DNA of 64,000 bases from Alkalibacterium sp. AK22 (GCF_000585255.1 NZ_JANL01000037.1:62001-126000); one strand, 5' to 3'; numbered from the stretch's first letter, positions 18,231 to 27,285 are shown. The notes: generated by a model from the letters alone, not told the origin. Made by a program: numbers and translations.

Positions 18231-18604
18231 CTGAATACATTCCTGATCTGTTCCTCATTCATTTCCAGTCCATGCTCACGAGCAATCGAATATACCCGGT
18301 CATATCTGGACAGTTCCTGTACTTCTTGTTCAAAATTTTCGTTTTGAACCTGTGTGATCACTGCCTGTGACTCCAGGTCCTGAATAGAGCGGTTCAAAGT
18401 CGATACTTGCATGGACAAGGCAATATGTCCAACTGCCAGTACAAAAGCAACCATGCCAAAAAGACTAATAACGGCACCTTCGAGCCTGGTCAGTCCTTTT
18501 GGCTTCGGGGTAGGTCTATGTACCTTTTGAGGCTCTTGCTGAATCTGAGGCTGGTCAAGCGGCTGCTGACTGCTGATTTGTCTTGCCAGATTATCATTCA
18601 TCAT
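18227..18604 (-). CDS. ftsL: Cell division protein FtsL
   Basis: This is a small bitopic protein (125 residues from the ATG at 18604). Its cytoplasmic part is proline and glutamine rich, one membrane helix follows (GAVISLFGMVAFVLAVGHIAL, about residues 44-64), and then comes an extracellular leucine-zipper-like coil. The C-terminal phrase YDRVYSIAREHGLEM is typical of FtsL. It forms a complex with DivIB and DivIC. An in-frame GTG lies three codons upstream but is too close to the GGGAG. The position between rsmH and pbp2X supports the call, since FtsL sequences are poorly conserved. Confidence 0.92.
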   Translation of the reverse strand: MMNDNLARQISSQQPLDQPQIQQEPQKVHRPTPKPKGLTRLEGAVISLFGMVAFVLAVGHIALSMQVSTLNRSIQDLESQAVITQVQNENFEQEVQELSRYDRVYSIAREHGLEMNEEQIRNVFR

Positions 18605-18647
18605 GTTATTCACTTCTCCCTTACTGGTTTACGCTGACCATAGGAGG

Positions 18648-19598
18648 TCAGTCTCTTTGTTTTTCAGCGATCCTCAACTTAGCACTTCTGGACCGGTTGT
18701 TCTCTTCCAGTTCATTCTCGCTGGCAGTAATCGGTTTTCTGTTGATTAGTTTCAACCTAGGCTGCTGTTGGTCCGGAACCACAGGCAAGCCGCGTGGAAG
18801 ATCCGGCAGACTGGCGTAGCCTTTGAACATCTGCTTGACAATCCTGTCTTCAAGAGAGTGAAAGGTGATAACGCTGATTCTTCCTGATACAGAAAGCAAG
18901 TCTATTGCCAATTCAAGTGACTCTTCAATAGCACCCAGCTCGTCGTTTACAGCGATCCTCAGTGCCTGGAAAATTCGCTTAGCCGGATGGCCGCCTTTTC
19001 TTCTGGCCGGGGCAGGAATAGCTTGCTTGATGAGCTCAACCAGTTCATGTGTTGTGTTAATCTCTTTTTCTTTCCTGTTCGCTTCAATCCGTCGTGCAAT
19101 CTGCTTGGAAAATTTTTCTTCTCCATAGCGAAAAAAAATACGAACCAGATCGTTGTATTCCCACTTATTGACTATTTCATGTGCCGTCAGAGACTGTGTC
19201 TGGTCCATCCTCATGTCCAGGCGGGCATCTTTGTGGTAGCTGAATCCCCGTTCTGTTTCGTCCAGCTGAGGCGAAGAGACTCCCAAATCATATAGGACAC
19301 CGTCTACTTTATGCACCCCGCGTTCAGCAAGCTCCGTTTTTATATCTCTGAAATTGGCATGTATAAACGATACTTGGCCTTGAGCGATTTCTTCCTTCAG
19401 AACTTCTTCTGCATGTCTAATAGCTGTCAGATCCTGGTCAAAGGCATATAGATGACCACCCTCACTCAGCTGCTCCAGAATCAGAGCCGTATGCCCAGCT
19501 CCTCCCAACGTACAATCCACATATATTCCTCCAGGTCGCACATTGAGTCCTTCAACTGTTTCATTGAGCATTACTGTATCATGTTCAAATTTTACCAT
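18648..19598 (-). CDS. rsmH: 16S rRNA (cytosine-1402-N4)-methyltransferase RsmH
   Basis: The 316-residue SAM-dependent methyltransferase modifies C1402 in the ribosomal P site. Family motifs include [13 protein letters not shown] at the start, the SAM loop [26 protein letters not shown], and [14 protein letters not shown]. It is the second gene of the dcw cluster, 15 bases downstream of mraZ, which is the canonical arrangement. GGAGG precedes the ATG. Confidence 0.98.
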   Translation of the reverse strand: MVKFEHDTVMLNETVEGLNVRPGGIYVDCTLGGAGHTALILEQLSEGGHLYAFDQDLTAIRHAEEVLKEEIAQGQVSFIHANFRDIKTELAERGVHKVDGVLYDLGVSSPQLDETERGFSYHKDARLDMRMDQTQSLTAHEIVNKWEYNDLVRIFFRYGEEKFSKQIARRIEANRKEKEINTTHELVELIKQAIPAPARRKGGHPAKRIFQALRIAVNDELGAIEESLELAIDLLSVSGRISVITFHSLEDRIVKQMFKGYASLPDLPRGLPVVPDQQQPRLKLINRKPITASENELEENNRSRSAKLRIAEKQRD

Positions 19599-19613
19599 TA
19601 TTATCCTCCGTCA

Positions 19614-20045
19614 TTAAAACCCGAAATCAATCATTCCCTCAGCGATTTCTTCAAAAGAATCATCAGCATCTTGAGAATATGCATCCCACTTCTCTTCACT
19701 CCATATCTCGATACGATCAGACACCCCTACAATGTAGCAGCTTTTTTCAAGTGAAGCGTGAGTGATAAGCGTGTTCGGGAGGTTGATGCGCCCTTGTTTA
19801 TCAAGAGAGCACTCGGTTGCTGCCGAGTACAAAAAGCGGGTAAAGGCACGTGACTCTTTTTTCGCTAGCGGCAACTGCTTAAGTTTAGCTTCGAGCGCAG
19901 TCCATTCGTCCATCGGATAGCCGAAAAGGCAGCCATCTAGTCCTCGGGTAACAATGAAAGAAACACCCAGATCCTCTCGGAATTTAGACGGGATAATTAA
20001 GCGACCTTTGGCATCGATATTATGCTTATATTCGCCTAACAGCAT
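19614..20045 (-). CDS. mraZ: Transcriptional regulator MraZ
   Basis: The 143-residue protein has two AbrB-like SpoVT/MraZ repeats with the DxxxR signature: [19 protein letters not shown] (residues 1-19) and [12 protein letters not shown] (about 80-92). MraZ forms ring-shaped oligomers that bind short repeats upstream of its own gene and regulate the dcw cluster. The longer frame from 20066 is rejected because the family always starts MLLGEYxH or similar. The matching operator is directly upstream at 20081-20110. Confidence 0.97.
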   Translation of the reverse strand: MLLGEYKHNIDAKGRLIIPSKFREDLGVSFIVTRGLDGCLFGYPMDEWTALEAKLKQLPLAKKESRAFTRFLYSAATECSLDKQGRINLPNTLITHASLEKSCYIVGVSDRIEIWSEEKWDAYSQDADDSFEEIAEGMIDFGF

Positions 20046-20080
20046 TTCATTGTCCCCTTTCCCCACTTATTAGGCTTAGT

Positions 20081-20110
20081 CTACCACATCCCCCCACTTT
20101 CTACCACATC
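20081..20110 (-). promoter_or_regulatory. MraZ operator: three tandem 10-bp repeats
   Basis: On the minus strand three adjacent 10-mers read GATGTGGTAG, AAAGTGGGGG, GATGTGGTAG. Each fits the published MraZ-box pattern AAAGTG(K)N3, with the first and third identical. A looser copy (AAGTGGGGAA) occurs nearer the gene at about 20059-20069. The block lies 36-65 bases before the mraZ start codon. Confidence 0.85.
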
Positions 20111-20173
20111 ATTATTGAAATATCATGCATTTGTAAAAAATAGTTAAAGCCCTTTCTTTCAATTACTATGCAG

Positions 20174-20208
20174 CACAAAAAAGCCTCCCTAATAAACACA
20201 GGAAGACT
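20174..20208 (-). terminator. Terminator of the DUF3397 gene
   Basis: On the minus strand AAGTCTTCC pairs with GGGAGGCTT (two G-U pairs) around an 11-base loop and is followed by TTTTTT. It separates the upstream gene from the mraZ promoter. Confidence 0.8.
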
Positions 20209-20226
20209 TGAAAGAATCATTTAACT

Positions 20227-20610
20227 TTACATGTACAACATCCATGCTGAAACTAGACCGATTAGGCTGTGTACTGTGAGCATGATGATAAAAACATAGC
20301 GCCACCAGCGCCGCAAGAACAGATACACTGTTAGTTCTTTCTTCACAAAGGTCTGGTAACTGGCTGAGCCAAGACCTATCACAGAAATGCCCATCACGAT
20401 GTATGGAACAATATTAATCTGAAAGTAGTATCGGCCAAAGAAATAGGCTAGAACCAGTAGATAGGGAATCATTAAATCTACTACCTTTAAGGGTAGATAC
20501 ACTAGCCGGAACTGTCTGTTCAGCCGCCTGGAAAACATGAGTATTAGAAAAGGTGAAAAATAAAAAAGCGTCAGTGTAATATTTACAGAGGATGTTTGAA
20601 TACAAATCAC
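20227..20610 (-). CDS. DUF3397 family membrane protein
   Basis: The 127-residue protein has about four membrane segments and a short basic loop with two arginine/tryptophan clusters (FLRRWWRYVFIIML near residue 103). This topology and the place immediately upstream of mraZ fit DUF3397, a small membrane family found at this spot in many Lactobacillales; no function is known. The first usable start is the GTG at 20610, but AGGA is only 2-3 bases upstream, so the true start could be a few codons later. It has its own terminator, so it is not simply part of the dcw operon. Confidence 0.7.
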   Translation of the reverse strand: MICIQTSSVNITLTLFYFSPFLILMFSRRLNRQFRLVYLPLKVVDLMIPYLLVLAYFFGRYYFQINIVPYIVMGISVIGLGSASYQTFVKKELTVYLFLRRWWRYVFIIMLTVHSLIGLVSAWMLYM

Positions 20611-20677
20611 TTCCTGTTCTTAAGCTGCTATCCTGTCAGACACCCCGTCTAAGTGGCCTGACTGGTATGATCATAGC

Positions 20678-20716
20678 AGAAAAGACGTTTATGAGGAACT
20701 CATAAACGTCTTTTCT
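20678..20716. terminator. Terminator downstream of rpmF
   Basis: A perfect 18-bp inverted repeat (AGAAAAGACGTTTATGAG and its complement, 3-base loop) with T-rich sequence on both sides lies between rpmF and the DUF3397 gene. Confidence 0.88.
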
Positions 20717-20755
20717 CATCTTTTTTCAGATGTCAAACAGTCGATCTTAGAAGGC

Positions 20756-20935
20756 TTACGCCTCTTTATTGACGACTTCTTTTCCAGCGTAAAATCCGCA
20801 TGATGGGCATACATGGTGGTTACGTTTTACTTCACCACAGTTTGAACAATCACTCATGTTTGGAAGGTCCAATTTGATATGCGTACGTCTTTTTGCTTTT
20901 CTGCTAGTAGAAGTTCTTCTTTTAGGTACTGCCAT
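20756..20935 (-). CDS. rpmF: 50S ribosomal protein L32
   Basis: The 59-residue ribosomal protein starts [19 protein letters not shown] and carries a zinc-ribbon with CxxC pairs ([18 protein letters not shown]), the zinc-binding C+ form. The longer frame upstream is rejected since AAGGAGGTG sits before the ATG at 20935. It lies after yceD, the conserved order. Bacteria often keep zinc-free duplicates elsewhere, which cannot be judged here. Confidence 0.98.
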   Translation of the reverse strand: MAVPKRRTSTSRKAKRRTHIKLDLPNMSDCSNCGEVKRNHHVCPSCGFYAGKEVVNKEA

Positions 20936-20980
20936 TTTCCAACACACCTCCTTAAAAGGATTCATTTCTAGATTCAAGTG

Positions 20981-21544
20981 CTATTCATTATCATCTTTGA
21001 AAAGATTTTTCAGTGCAGCGAATCGAGGATCTTCAGTATCCTTACCACTCGTACGGGATGGATTCTGCAAATCATCTTCACCTACAACTTCCCAGTCATT
21101 TCCCCTAGGCATTGTGTCCGACTGATACTCTTCCTCCGTATAAACCTGAGTAGGCTTGCTTGTGAGGATAGCATCCTCGATCGGTTTCTGCAAGTCCAGG
21201 GTATCTGAGTCCAGTTCCTCAACGATTTCACCTTCAGTAAAAGAATCAGCCGTAACTGATGACTGAGTCGGAAGGTAGATTTCAGAAAAGTAAAAGCTCA
21301 GTGGGACTGTCACAGGCTCAAGCGAACGTGATGAAGGCAGTGTTAACTCAGTTGTTATGAGCAAATCCACAAAGTATGCCTCATTCTTGTCATTCTCGAG
21401 CGTACCTTTCAAGGTAATCGGAGCCACTGACAGGACCTCATGGTCTCTGTCTTTCAAAGACTGTTCAAAATCGACCGTTCCTTCTATCGAAAGCGGCAGA
21501 TCCTGATATTTTTTCAATTCACTTAATGCCCATTTAGTTTTCAT
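20981..21544 (-). CDS. yceD: YceD family protein (DUF177)
   Basis: The 187-residue acidic protein fits the YceD/DUF177 family: it opens MKTKWALSELKKYQDLPLSIEGTVDF and has the beta-rich middle ITTELTLPSSRSLEPVTVPLSFYFSE. The family is coupled to rpmF and is implicated in 23S rRNA accumulation in plants and bacteria. Four zinc-binding Cys seen in some members are absent. The ATG at 21544 is used because GGAGGG is 8 bases before it; earlier in-frame starts have no Shine-Dalgarno. Confidence 0.9.
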   Translation of the reverse strand: MKTKWALSELKKYQDLPLSIEGTVDFEQSLKDRDHEVLSVAPITLKGTLENDKNEAYFVDLLITTELTLPSSRSLEPVTVPLSFYFSEIYLPTQSSVTADSFTEGEIVEELDSDTLDLQKPIEDAILTSKPTQVYTEEEYQSDTMPRGNDWEVVGEDDLQNPSRTSGKDTEDPRFAALKNLFKDDNE

Positions 21545-21648
21545 TGACATTCCCTCCATTTTAAGGCGACAGATTGTATAAAAACCATTTACAAGCACGG
21601 TCATCGAAGATCTATTACATCAACACTTGGACAACAAAAATAATTATA

Positions 21649-22857
21649 CTAGTTTGGGCTTTGCTTGTCAATAAGATTGAGGGGCGAAGTATAAAAATCT
21701 TGGTGCCGAATGCGATTTTTATCAGCTAGCCTGTAAACTTCTCCTGCCAGGATATCCTGTTCAATCATCCGGGCAGTTTTCTTGTTTACATTAGATACAA
21801 GTTCAATCTGAAAAGTTTTCTTTGCTTTGCTTATATATCTCCTGCCAGAAGCATTGAAGCCGAGCAGGCGGACTGCCTCAATGCTTCTCATTCTTTTATG
21901 CATTTCCACAGTCTTGTTTCCTAGCAGCACGTGCAAGCATAAACGCTGCAAGGTCGTCCACGAAACTTGCCGTGTCTTCATATTTTCCATAAATTCCTGC
22001 ATCGAACGTGCCTCTTTTATTTTGTTTTTCAGTCTGTATTCGAGTCCGGTTTCCATAAGGTATGTTTCCATCAATTGCTCTTCCGGCAAAATAATTAGCT
22101 GATGATTCAGCAAAGGAAAAAACGCTTCCCAGGAAACAAGCGGTCGTTCTTTGATGTAGGTAGTCATGAGATCCGGCATATATCGGCTTGCCAGTTCAGC
22201 AGAAAACTTTTCTTCCAGGAGATTTCTTCTGATTGCAGTGGCGCTCGCCACTGTCCCCTCCTTGTCAAGGCTTTGATCATGATAATGACTTTTTAGTCTG
22301 GGAATGGTATGGAGATTAATTGGATAATTTCGCCTGACAATGGCTTTGGCATATGCAAAACCTAATATATTATTGGGCTGCAGCAAATCAATAGGAAAAT
22401 CCTGAAAAAATCTACTCATTACCCGGCTGAAATTCTGTGCATATGTCATATCCTGCTTGTATGTGGCAGTCAATTCTTTATTGATTGCTTCCTCGTGGGT
22501 CAAATACAGGTCAGCCGCTCTTGTGAAAGAAGAGGCCTCGCCCGCTTCACTTCCAAAACTGATCAGCTCACAGCCGAGTCCGGCCAGTATGGATACGCCC
22601 GCTTCTGCAAAATGATCTGCAGGCTGAACACAATGGTCCACAGGCAGTTCAACCACTATATCTGCTCCGTATGTTAGCGCAGCTTCAGCCCGAACCCATT
22701 TGTCCACAATAGCCGGCTCTCCTCTTTGGAGAAAATTGCCGCTCATGACGACAATGATGATATCTGCTCCCGTCTGACGCCGTGCTTCTTCCAAGTGATG
22801 GCGATGTCCGTTATGAAAAGGATTATACTCTGCGATCACTCCGCATACTTTCATCAT
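21649..22857 (-). CDS. tmcAL: tRNA(Met) cytidine acetate ligase TmcAL (YlbM)
   Basis: The 402-residue protein starts KVCGVIAEYNPFHNGHRHHL, a nucleotidyltransferase HxGH motif of the HIGH superfamily, and continues with VVMSGNFLQRGEPAIVDKW, diagnostic for TmcAL. The enzyme makes N4-acetylcytidine at the wobble base of elongator tRNA-Met from acetate and ATP. It follows yqeM and precedes yceD. Length is normal. It was formerly called YlbM. Confidence 0.96.
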   Translation of the reverse strand: MMKVCGVIAEYNPFHNGHRHHLEEARRQTGADIIIVVMSGNFLQRGEPAIVDKWVRAEAALTYGADIVVELPVDHCVQPADHFAEAGVSILAGLGCELISFGSEAGEASSFTRAADLYLTHEEAINKELTATYKQDMTYAQNFSRVMSRFFQDFPIDLLQPNNILGFAYAKAIVRRNYPINLHTIPRLKSHYHDQSLDKEGTVASATAIRRNLLEEKFSAELASRYMPDLMTTYIKERPLVSWEAFFPLLNHQLIILPEEQLMETYLMETGLEYRLKNKIKEARSMQEFMENMKTRQVSWTTLQRLCLHVLLGNKTVEMHKRMRSIEAVRLLGFNASGRRYISKAKKTFQIELVSNVNKKTARMIEQDILAGEVYRLADKNRIRHQDFYTSPLNLIDKQSPN

Positions 22858-22865
22858 TTATCCCC

Positions 22866-23591
22866 TCATTTCACTGCTTCAAAAAACCAGCGTCTACCAT
22901 TGACGCCATCAAAAGAATCCTGAAAGTCCGAAGTGACCTTGACCTGATTGAACCCTGCTTCTTTAAGGAGCTGCTGATACGTCTGCAGGCTGTATGTGCG
23001 CTCCTTATGCAGCTCTTCAAACCTCTCATAAAGACCTTCTTCATTTTCAACAAAGAATGTCAGCTGGTGTTCTATTGAATTTGGATACTCACCTTCATAA
23101 CTGTCCCACAAAAAAACAATGCCGTTTGTTTCAGCATGAAAGGACGTTTCGAGAAAATCAGTTATCTTCAGTGGTGAATGGACATCAAAAAGAAAGCAGC
23201 CATTTTTATTCAAGCCATTGTATACTGCCTTGAAAACCGTCTTCAGCGATTCTTCACTTTCCATATAGCACAAAGCATCGCTGTAACAGACCATCGCATC
23301 AAATGGCGGGAGGCCTGACAGATCCTTCATGTCTCTGTGCAGCAGTGGAAACATCGTTTTGCTTTCAAGCTGTCGATTGTACGCCAGACTCAACATTTCT
23401 TCGGATAAATCCAGTCCAGTCAGGTCGTATCCAGCCTGCTTCAGCATGATGCCCAGTATGCCAGTTCCGCAACCTAGCTCCAGTAGAGTCGCCCCAGGTT
23501 GTAAGTGTTTTTGCGTATACTGAAGCCACTGGCTATACAAACTGTCATCCATCAACTCATCATAGACTTTGGCAAACCAGTTGTAACTCAT
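22866..23591 (-). CDS. yqeM: Class I SAM-dependent methyltransferase (YqeM-like)
   Basis: The 241-residue protein has the classical SAM-binding motif I LLELGCGTGILGIMLKQAG (about residues 36-54), motif II YDLTGLDLSEEML and the acidic loop FDAMVCYSDALCYM. Substrate is unknown. Its start ATG overlaps the rsfS stop (ATGA), so it is translationally coupled to ribosome silencing and tRNA-related neighbours. The same neighbour is present in Bacillus as yqeM, hence the tentative symbol. Confidence 0.88.
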   Translation of the reverse strand: MSYNWFAKVYDELMDDSLYSQWLQYTQKHLQPGATLLELGCGTGILGIMLKQAGYDLTGLDLSEEMLSLAYNRQLESKTMFPLLHRDMKDLSGLPPFDAMVCYSDALCYMESEESLKTVFKAVYNGLNKNGCFLFDVHSPLKITDFLETSFHAETNGIVFLWDSYEGEYPNSIEHQLTFFVENEEGLYERFEELHKERTYSLQTYQQLLKEAGFNQVKVTSDFQDSFDGVNGRRWFFEAVK

Positions 23592-23950
23592 TCGCTGATC
23601 CAGTCACGAATATCGACTTGTTCAGCATCGGACCAGAGTCGCTCCAGTCTATAAAAGTCTCTTTCCTCCTGATTGAAAAGATGAACGATGATATCGCCTA
23701 AATCAATCAGAATCCATTTGGCACTGTCTTTACCTTCGATGCGTTTGATTGGCTGCTTATTCTCTGCAGCCGTATCTAGTATCGCTTGAGCAATTGCCTC
23801 AAGCTGCCGCTCGTTGTTTGCGTGCATAATTACAAAGTAATCGGCTAGCAGGGAGACTCCCTTCATGTCCAGAGCTAGTATATCCTCTGCAAATTTAGCG
23901 TCTGCCGCTTTGACTACATATTCCAATATTGCTTTTGCTGATTGTGTCAT
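23588..23950 (-). CDS. rsfS: Ribosomal silencing factor RsfS
   Basis: The 120-residue protein matches RsfS/Iojap: KAILEYVVKAADAKFAEDILALDMKG, the ADYFVIMHANNERQLEAIA core and the C-terminal WILIDLGDIIVHLFNQEERDFYRLERLW. RsfS binds L14 on the 50S subunit and blocks joining to 30S during starvation. A 38-codon upstream extension is rejected because AGGAGG lies 7 bases before the ATG at 23950. It sits between yqeK and yqeM as in Bacillus. Confidence 0.97.
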   Translation of the reverse strand: MTQSAKAILEYVVKAADAKFAEDILALDMKGVSLLADYFVIMHANNERQLEAIAQAILDTAAENKQPIKRIEGKDSAKWILIDLGDIIVHLFNQEERDFYRLERLWSDAEQVDIRDWISE

Positions 23951-23960
23951 CGTATTCCTC

Positions 23961-24563
23961 CTACTGTTTTGTAGCCCAGGCATTGTACGTTTCCACTGCC
24001 TTGGGATAAATACTTGCATTTTTTTTAAGCAGATGACTGAGAGTGTGACGCGAAATATAGGCAATCGCTTCTTTCAGATTTTCTTCTGCTTTTTCTCTTG
24101 CTTTTCTCACGCCTTTAAACTTTCGGTTGGGTTCAATAAAGTCCGCTACATATACAATCTGAGCAATCAGATGCATCCTGAAGGAGCCTATTGTATGACA
24201 ACTAATTGCTTCCAGTATCTCCTCGTCTTCCAGACCGAACTCATTCTTCATCAGTACAGCACCCACCGGTCCGTGCCAGATATTACTGCCGTACTGGAGC
24301 ATATCTAGATCCAGACTTTCACTGATGATGATGTCGCGCATTTCCTGGTCAGAACGTTCCTTGGCAAAATCATGAGATAAAGCAGCAATACTTACTTTTT
24401 CCTTATCTGCTCCGTATCGTTCAGCCAGTTCAAGAGCGGTTTCTTCAACCCGAAGCACATGCTTAAACCGCTTTTTGCTCATACTTTTTTCCATCACACT
24501 AATAAGATCCGCTCTGGACAGACTGCAGTATTTATTTGAATAGGACAGTTTATTTTTCTTCAT
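23961..24563 (-). CDS. yqeK: HD-domain bis(5'-nucleosyl)-tetraphosphatase YqeK
   Basis: The 200-residue HD-domain protein has metal-binding motifs RFKHVLRVEETALELAERY (H), ALSHDFAKE (HD) and further His (NIWHGPVGAVL, CHTIGS). YqeK symmetrically cleaves diadenosine tetraphosphate to ADP, limiting alarmone Ap4A. It is fused in operon order, not in sequence, to nadD: the two frames overlap by 14 bases. The N-terminus carries a short basic tail before the domain. Confidence 0.94.
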   Translation of the reverse strand: MKKNKLSYSNKYCSLSRADLISVMEKSMSKKRFKHVLRVEETALELAERYGADKEKVSIAALSHDFAKERSDQEMRDIIISESLDLDMLQYGSNIWHGPVGAVLMKNEFGLEDEEILEAISCHTIGSFRMHLIAQIVYVADFIEPNRKFKGVRKAREKAEENLKEAIAYISRHTLSHLLKKNASIYPKAVETYNAWATKQ

Positions 24564-25194
24564 TTAGATACAAACCTTCTCTTCTGATATAAGCTTCAGT
24601 CTCATCAGTTACGAGATACTTTATCGAGCAGCCTTCCCTTATCTTCTGACGGATTAGGGTCGAACTGATGTCTATTTTTGGCACATCCACCTTGATCACC
24701 GGATAACTGCTTTGAAGCTCGTAGCCCGGACGTCCAACCGCAACAAACTGAACTAGCTGTATCAGTTCATCAATTTTATACCAGTTCGGCAGATCTTCGA
24801 CCATGTCGGCGCCAATGACAAAGTAGTATTCGGTATCCGAGTGCGCTTCTTTTAAAGCTTTGAGTGTATCAAAGGTATAACTTTTGCCCTTGCGCTGAAT
24901 TTCACTGAGTTCGATATCAAACCCCTCATTCTCCGCCAATGCATATTTCAGCATGTGTACACGATGTAATGGATCCAGTGTTTCTTTTCCTTTTCTGTGA
25001 GGAGGGGTATAAGACGGCATAAAAAGCATCCTCTCCAGCCCGAGCTGATCTTTGACATGTTCGGCAATAATCAAATGGCCAATATGTGGAGGATTGAATG
25101 TTCCTCCAAGAATACCGACTTTGTGTCCGGACTCCAGGAGCTGCTCTTCAGTGAGAACTACAGCTTCTGTTGTCATTGAATGCATATGACTCAC
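24550..25194 (-). CDS. nadD: Nicotinate-nucleotide adenylyltransferase
   Basis: The 214-residue enzyme joins nicotinate mononucleotide and ATP to make deamido-NAD. It has the nucleotidyltransferase motif KVGILGGTFNPPHIGHLIIAE (about 26-46) and the C-terminal ISSTLIRQKIREG motif. There are about 25 residues before the catalytic start, longer than usual; both the GTG at 25194 and an ATG three codons on are possible, and AGAGGTGG fits either. It lies in the yqeG-yqeH-yhbY-nadD-yqeK operon. Confidence 0.96.
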   Translation of the reverse strand: MSHMHSMTTEAVVLTEEQLLESGHKVGILGGTFNPPHIGHLIIAEHVKDQLGLERMLFMPSYTPPHRKGKETLDPLHRVHMLKYALAENEGFDIELSEIQRKGKSYTFDTLKALKEAHSDTEYYFVIGADMVEDLPNWYKIDELIQLVQFVAVGRPGYELQSSYPVIKVDVPKIDISSTLIRQKIREGCSIKYLVTDETEAYIRREGLYLNEEK

Positions 25195-25210
25195 TTAGCC
25201 CACCTCTCTT

Positions 25211-25525
25211 TCAGTTCTGCTTCGGCAAGCGGGAAGAATAGCGACGATATTTATCTTCTTCAGCCTCTTTGAACAAGACCAGCACTTTTCCTATCGTCTG
25301 AACAACAGTAATTCCAGACACTTCTTCGATAAACGCCTTAGCTTCCTTCGCTGTCCACTCAGTGTTTTGCAGAAGCTGAACTTTCATCAGCTCTTTGTTT
25401 TCCAGAGAATCCTCAAATTCTCTCACCATCTCTTCAGTCAGGCCGTTTTTTCCAATTTGAAAAATCGGTGACATGCTGTTTGCTTCAGCTCTCAAAAATC
25501 GTTTCTGTTTACCTGTTAGTTTCAT
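25211..25525 (-). CDS. yhbY: RNA-binding protein YhbY (CRM domain)
   Basis: The 104-residue protein opens MKLTGKQKRFLRAEANSMSP and has the GKNGLTEEMVREFEDSLENKELMKVQ core of the CRM domain, including the conserved GxxG-type loop (QIGKNG). YhbY associates with pre-50S particles. Its place between yqeH and nadD is conserved across Firmicutes. Confidence 0.95.
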   Translation of the reverse strand: MKLTGKQKRFLRAEANSMSPIFQIGKNGLTEEMVREFEDSLENKELMKVQLLQNTEWTAKEAKAFIEEVSGITVVQTIGKVLVLFKEAEEDKYRRYSSRLPKQN

Positions 25526-25543
25526 ATGTCTTTCCTTTCTTCT

Positions 25544-26665
25544 TTAAATCAGTTTTTTACGCACGACAACGTCGACACCTTTAGGCGCCCAAGCGGCAAC
25601 TTTGGTCCCTGCATTCTCGACCGATACCCAACCCAGTCCCGAAAAGACGATGTCTGACGGTTCATTTAATGTAAACTCATAGCGTTTGAGCTCGGGAAGA
25701 GAATCTGGATGAGAAGGCGGATTTAGCAATGCCCCTTTTTGAGTGTTGTACAGTTCATCTGCTTTTTCAGTTTTTGTCCGGTGAATATAGAGATCATTAG
25801 CTGCATACAGCACAAATGACTGCTTACCTTCTCCTTTTAGATAATCAAAACGAGCCAGTCCCGCGAGGAAAACTGTCTGCCCCTCATTCAACTGATAGCT
25901 CTTGGGTTTTATTTCCTTCCTTGGTGTGACTGCCTTGATATCTTTAGGCGGCAAGTAATAAGAAAGTTGAGCCGGCTGAATGATACCGGGAGTATCCACC
26001 AATACTTTTTCATCATCCAGGGGAATCTCAATCTTGCCTAGTGTCGTCCCCGGGAAATAAGAAGTTGTCACTGTATTATCTTCGTCTGTTGCAATCGAAA
26101 TAATCTGGTTGACCAGTGTAGACTTGCCGACATTGGTTGTCCCCACAATATATACATCTTTACCGCGCCGCTCTTTTTCCAGGCTCTGCATCAATTCGCT
26201 GACTGAATCTTTATTTAAGGCACTGATGAGGTAGACACTCTGGGGTCTGAGACCGACCAAGTGGCACTGTTCAGTGATCCACTGCCGCATTTTGGACTGC
26301 TTGAGCGATTTAGGAAGCAAATCGACTTTATTTCCGACAATGACGAGAGGGTTGTTTCCAGCAAATCGCTGAATACCTGATATAACACTTCCATTAAAAT
26401 CAAATATGTCCACCATGTTGACAATCAGAGCATCCTGACTGCTCAGTTCATGCAGCATGTTCAGAAAATCATCATCTGACAATTCGATATCCTGCACTTC
26501 ATTATAATGTCTCAGACGAAAGCAGCGCTTGCAGTAGACAGCTTCCTCTTCTGCTTTGCTCAGGGCTGCTTGCGGGACATAGCCTAACTTGTTTTCATCA
26601 TCACTTTGCAAAACCGCCCCGCAACCTATACAGTATATGTCTTCCTGGTATTCTTTATCTGTCAT
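25544..26665 (-). CDS. yqeH: Ribosome biogenesis GTPase YqeH
   Basis: The 373-residue protein begins with a zinc finger (C12, C15, C45, C48: YCIGCG, YCKRCF). It is circularly permuted: the G4 motif NKVD (112-115) precedes the P-loop GTTNVGKS (175-182), with G3 DTPG later. YqeH is needed for 30S assembly. The C-terminal treble-clef RNA-binding region follows. It overlaps yqeG by 11 bases. Confidence 0.97.
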   Translation of the reverse strand: MTDKEYQEDIYCIGCGAVLQSDDENKLGYVPQAALSKAEEEAVYCKRCFRLRHYNEVQDIELSDDDFLNMLHELSSQDALIVNMVDIFDFNGSVISGIQRFAGNNPLVIVGNKVDLLPKSLKQSKMRQWITEQCHLVGLRPQSVYLISALNKDSVSELMQSLEKERRGKDVYIVGTTNVGKSTLVNQIISIATDEDNTVTTSYFPGTTLGKIEIPLDDEKVLVDTPGIIQPAQLSYYLPPKDIKAVTPRKEIKPKSYQLNEGQTVFLAGLARFDYLKGEGKQSFVLYAANDLYIHRTKTEKADELYNTQKGALLNPPSHPDSLPELKRYEFTLNEPSDIVFSGLGWVSVENAGTKVAAWAPKGVDVVVRKKLI

Positions 26666-27188
26666 GTAAACTCCCTCTCCATTTCATATCAGGATCCTTT
26701 TCCAACAAGTGATTCATGATCTTCAGCTCCACAAAACGGTTGAAGCGGGTGTTCCAGGCGTCCGAGTCCAGTATCGGCTTGACCAGGACACTCTGTATAC
26801 CTGCATGGTTGGCTCCTTTGATGTCCGTTATAATCTGATCGCCTACCATCAGCACTTCATCTTTCGTCAGGTCGTAATCTTTCAGCGCCTTATTGAAGCC
26901 TTTCTGAAAAGGTTTAAGCGCATTGGGAACAAACTCCAGCTCCAGGATTCCAGCCACTTTCCCGACCCTTTTGCGCCGGTTGTTTGAAAGAATAATGACT
27001 TTGATCCCATTTGCTTTCATTTCTTTAATCCATTCGATTGTCTCTTCTGTTGCCTCAGGGTTATTCCAGGCAATAAGTGTATTGTCCAAATCCGTCAAAA
27101 CAGCTTTGATTTGCTTGCTTTTTAGCTGTTCTGGGGAAATCTGATAGATTGATTCTACCATCCAGGTCGGCTTAAAACTGTTCAGCAT
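26655..27188 (-). CDS. yqeG: YqeG family HAD-IIIA phosphatase
   Basis: The 177-residue HAD protein has motif I LTDLDNTLIAW (DxDxT, about residues 31-41), motif II VIILSNN and motif III/IV MVGDQIITDIKGAN. Its substrate is unknown. It is the first gene of the yqe operon and overlaps yqeH by 11 bases. AGGAGG precedes the ATG. Confidence 0.93.
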   Translation of the reverse strand: MLNSFKPTWMVESIYQISPEQLKSKQIKAVLTDLDNTLIAWNNPEATEETIEWIKEMKANGIKVIILSNNRRKRVGKVAGILELEFVPNALKPFQKGFNKALKDYDLTKDEVLMVGDQIITDIKGANHAGIQSVLVKPILDSDAWNTRFNRFVELKIMNHLLEKDPDMKWRGSLHDR

Positions 27189-27237
27189 CCACTTCCTCCT
27201 TTTTTTAGTAGGCTCTTACTCCAGGTAAATAAATTCT

Positions 27238-27272
27238 AAAAAAAAGGAAGCACACAAAGCACTTCCTTTTGT
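27238..27272 (-). terminator. Terminator downstream of ykuJ
   Basis: AAAAGGAAG pairs with CTTCCTTTT around a 10-base loop; on the minus strand the stem runs straight into TTTTTTT. It lies 14 bases after the ykuJ stop. Confidence 0.85.
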
Positions 27273-27285
27273 GCACTTCTTATTT

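Noticed and set aside
20414-20605. Second frame overlapping the DUF3397 gene
   Set aside because: Low-complexity translation without family features; the other frame has the membrane topology and synteny.
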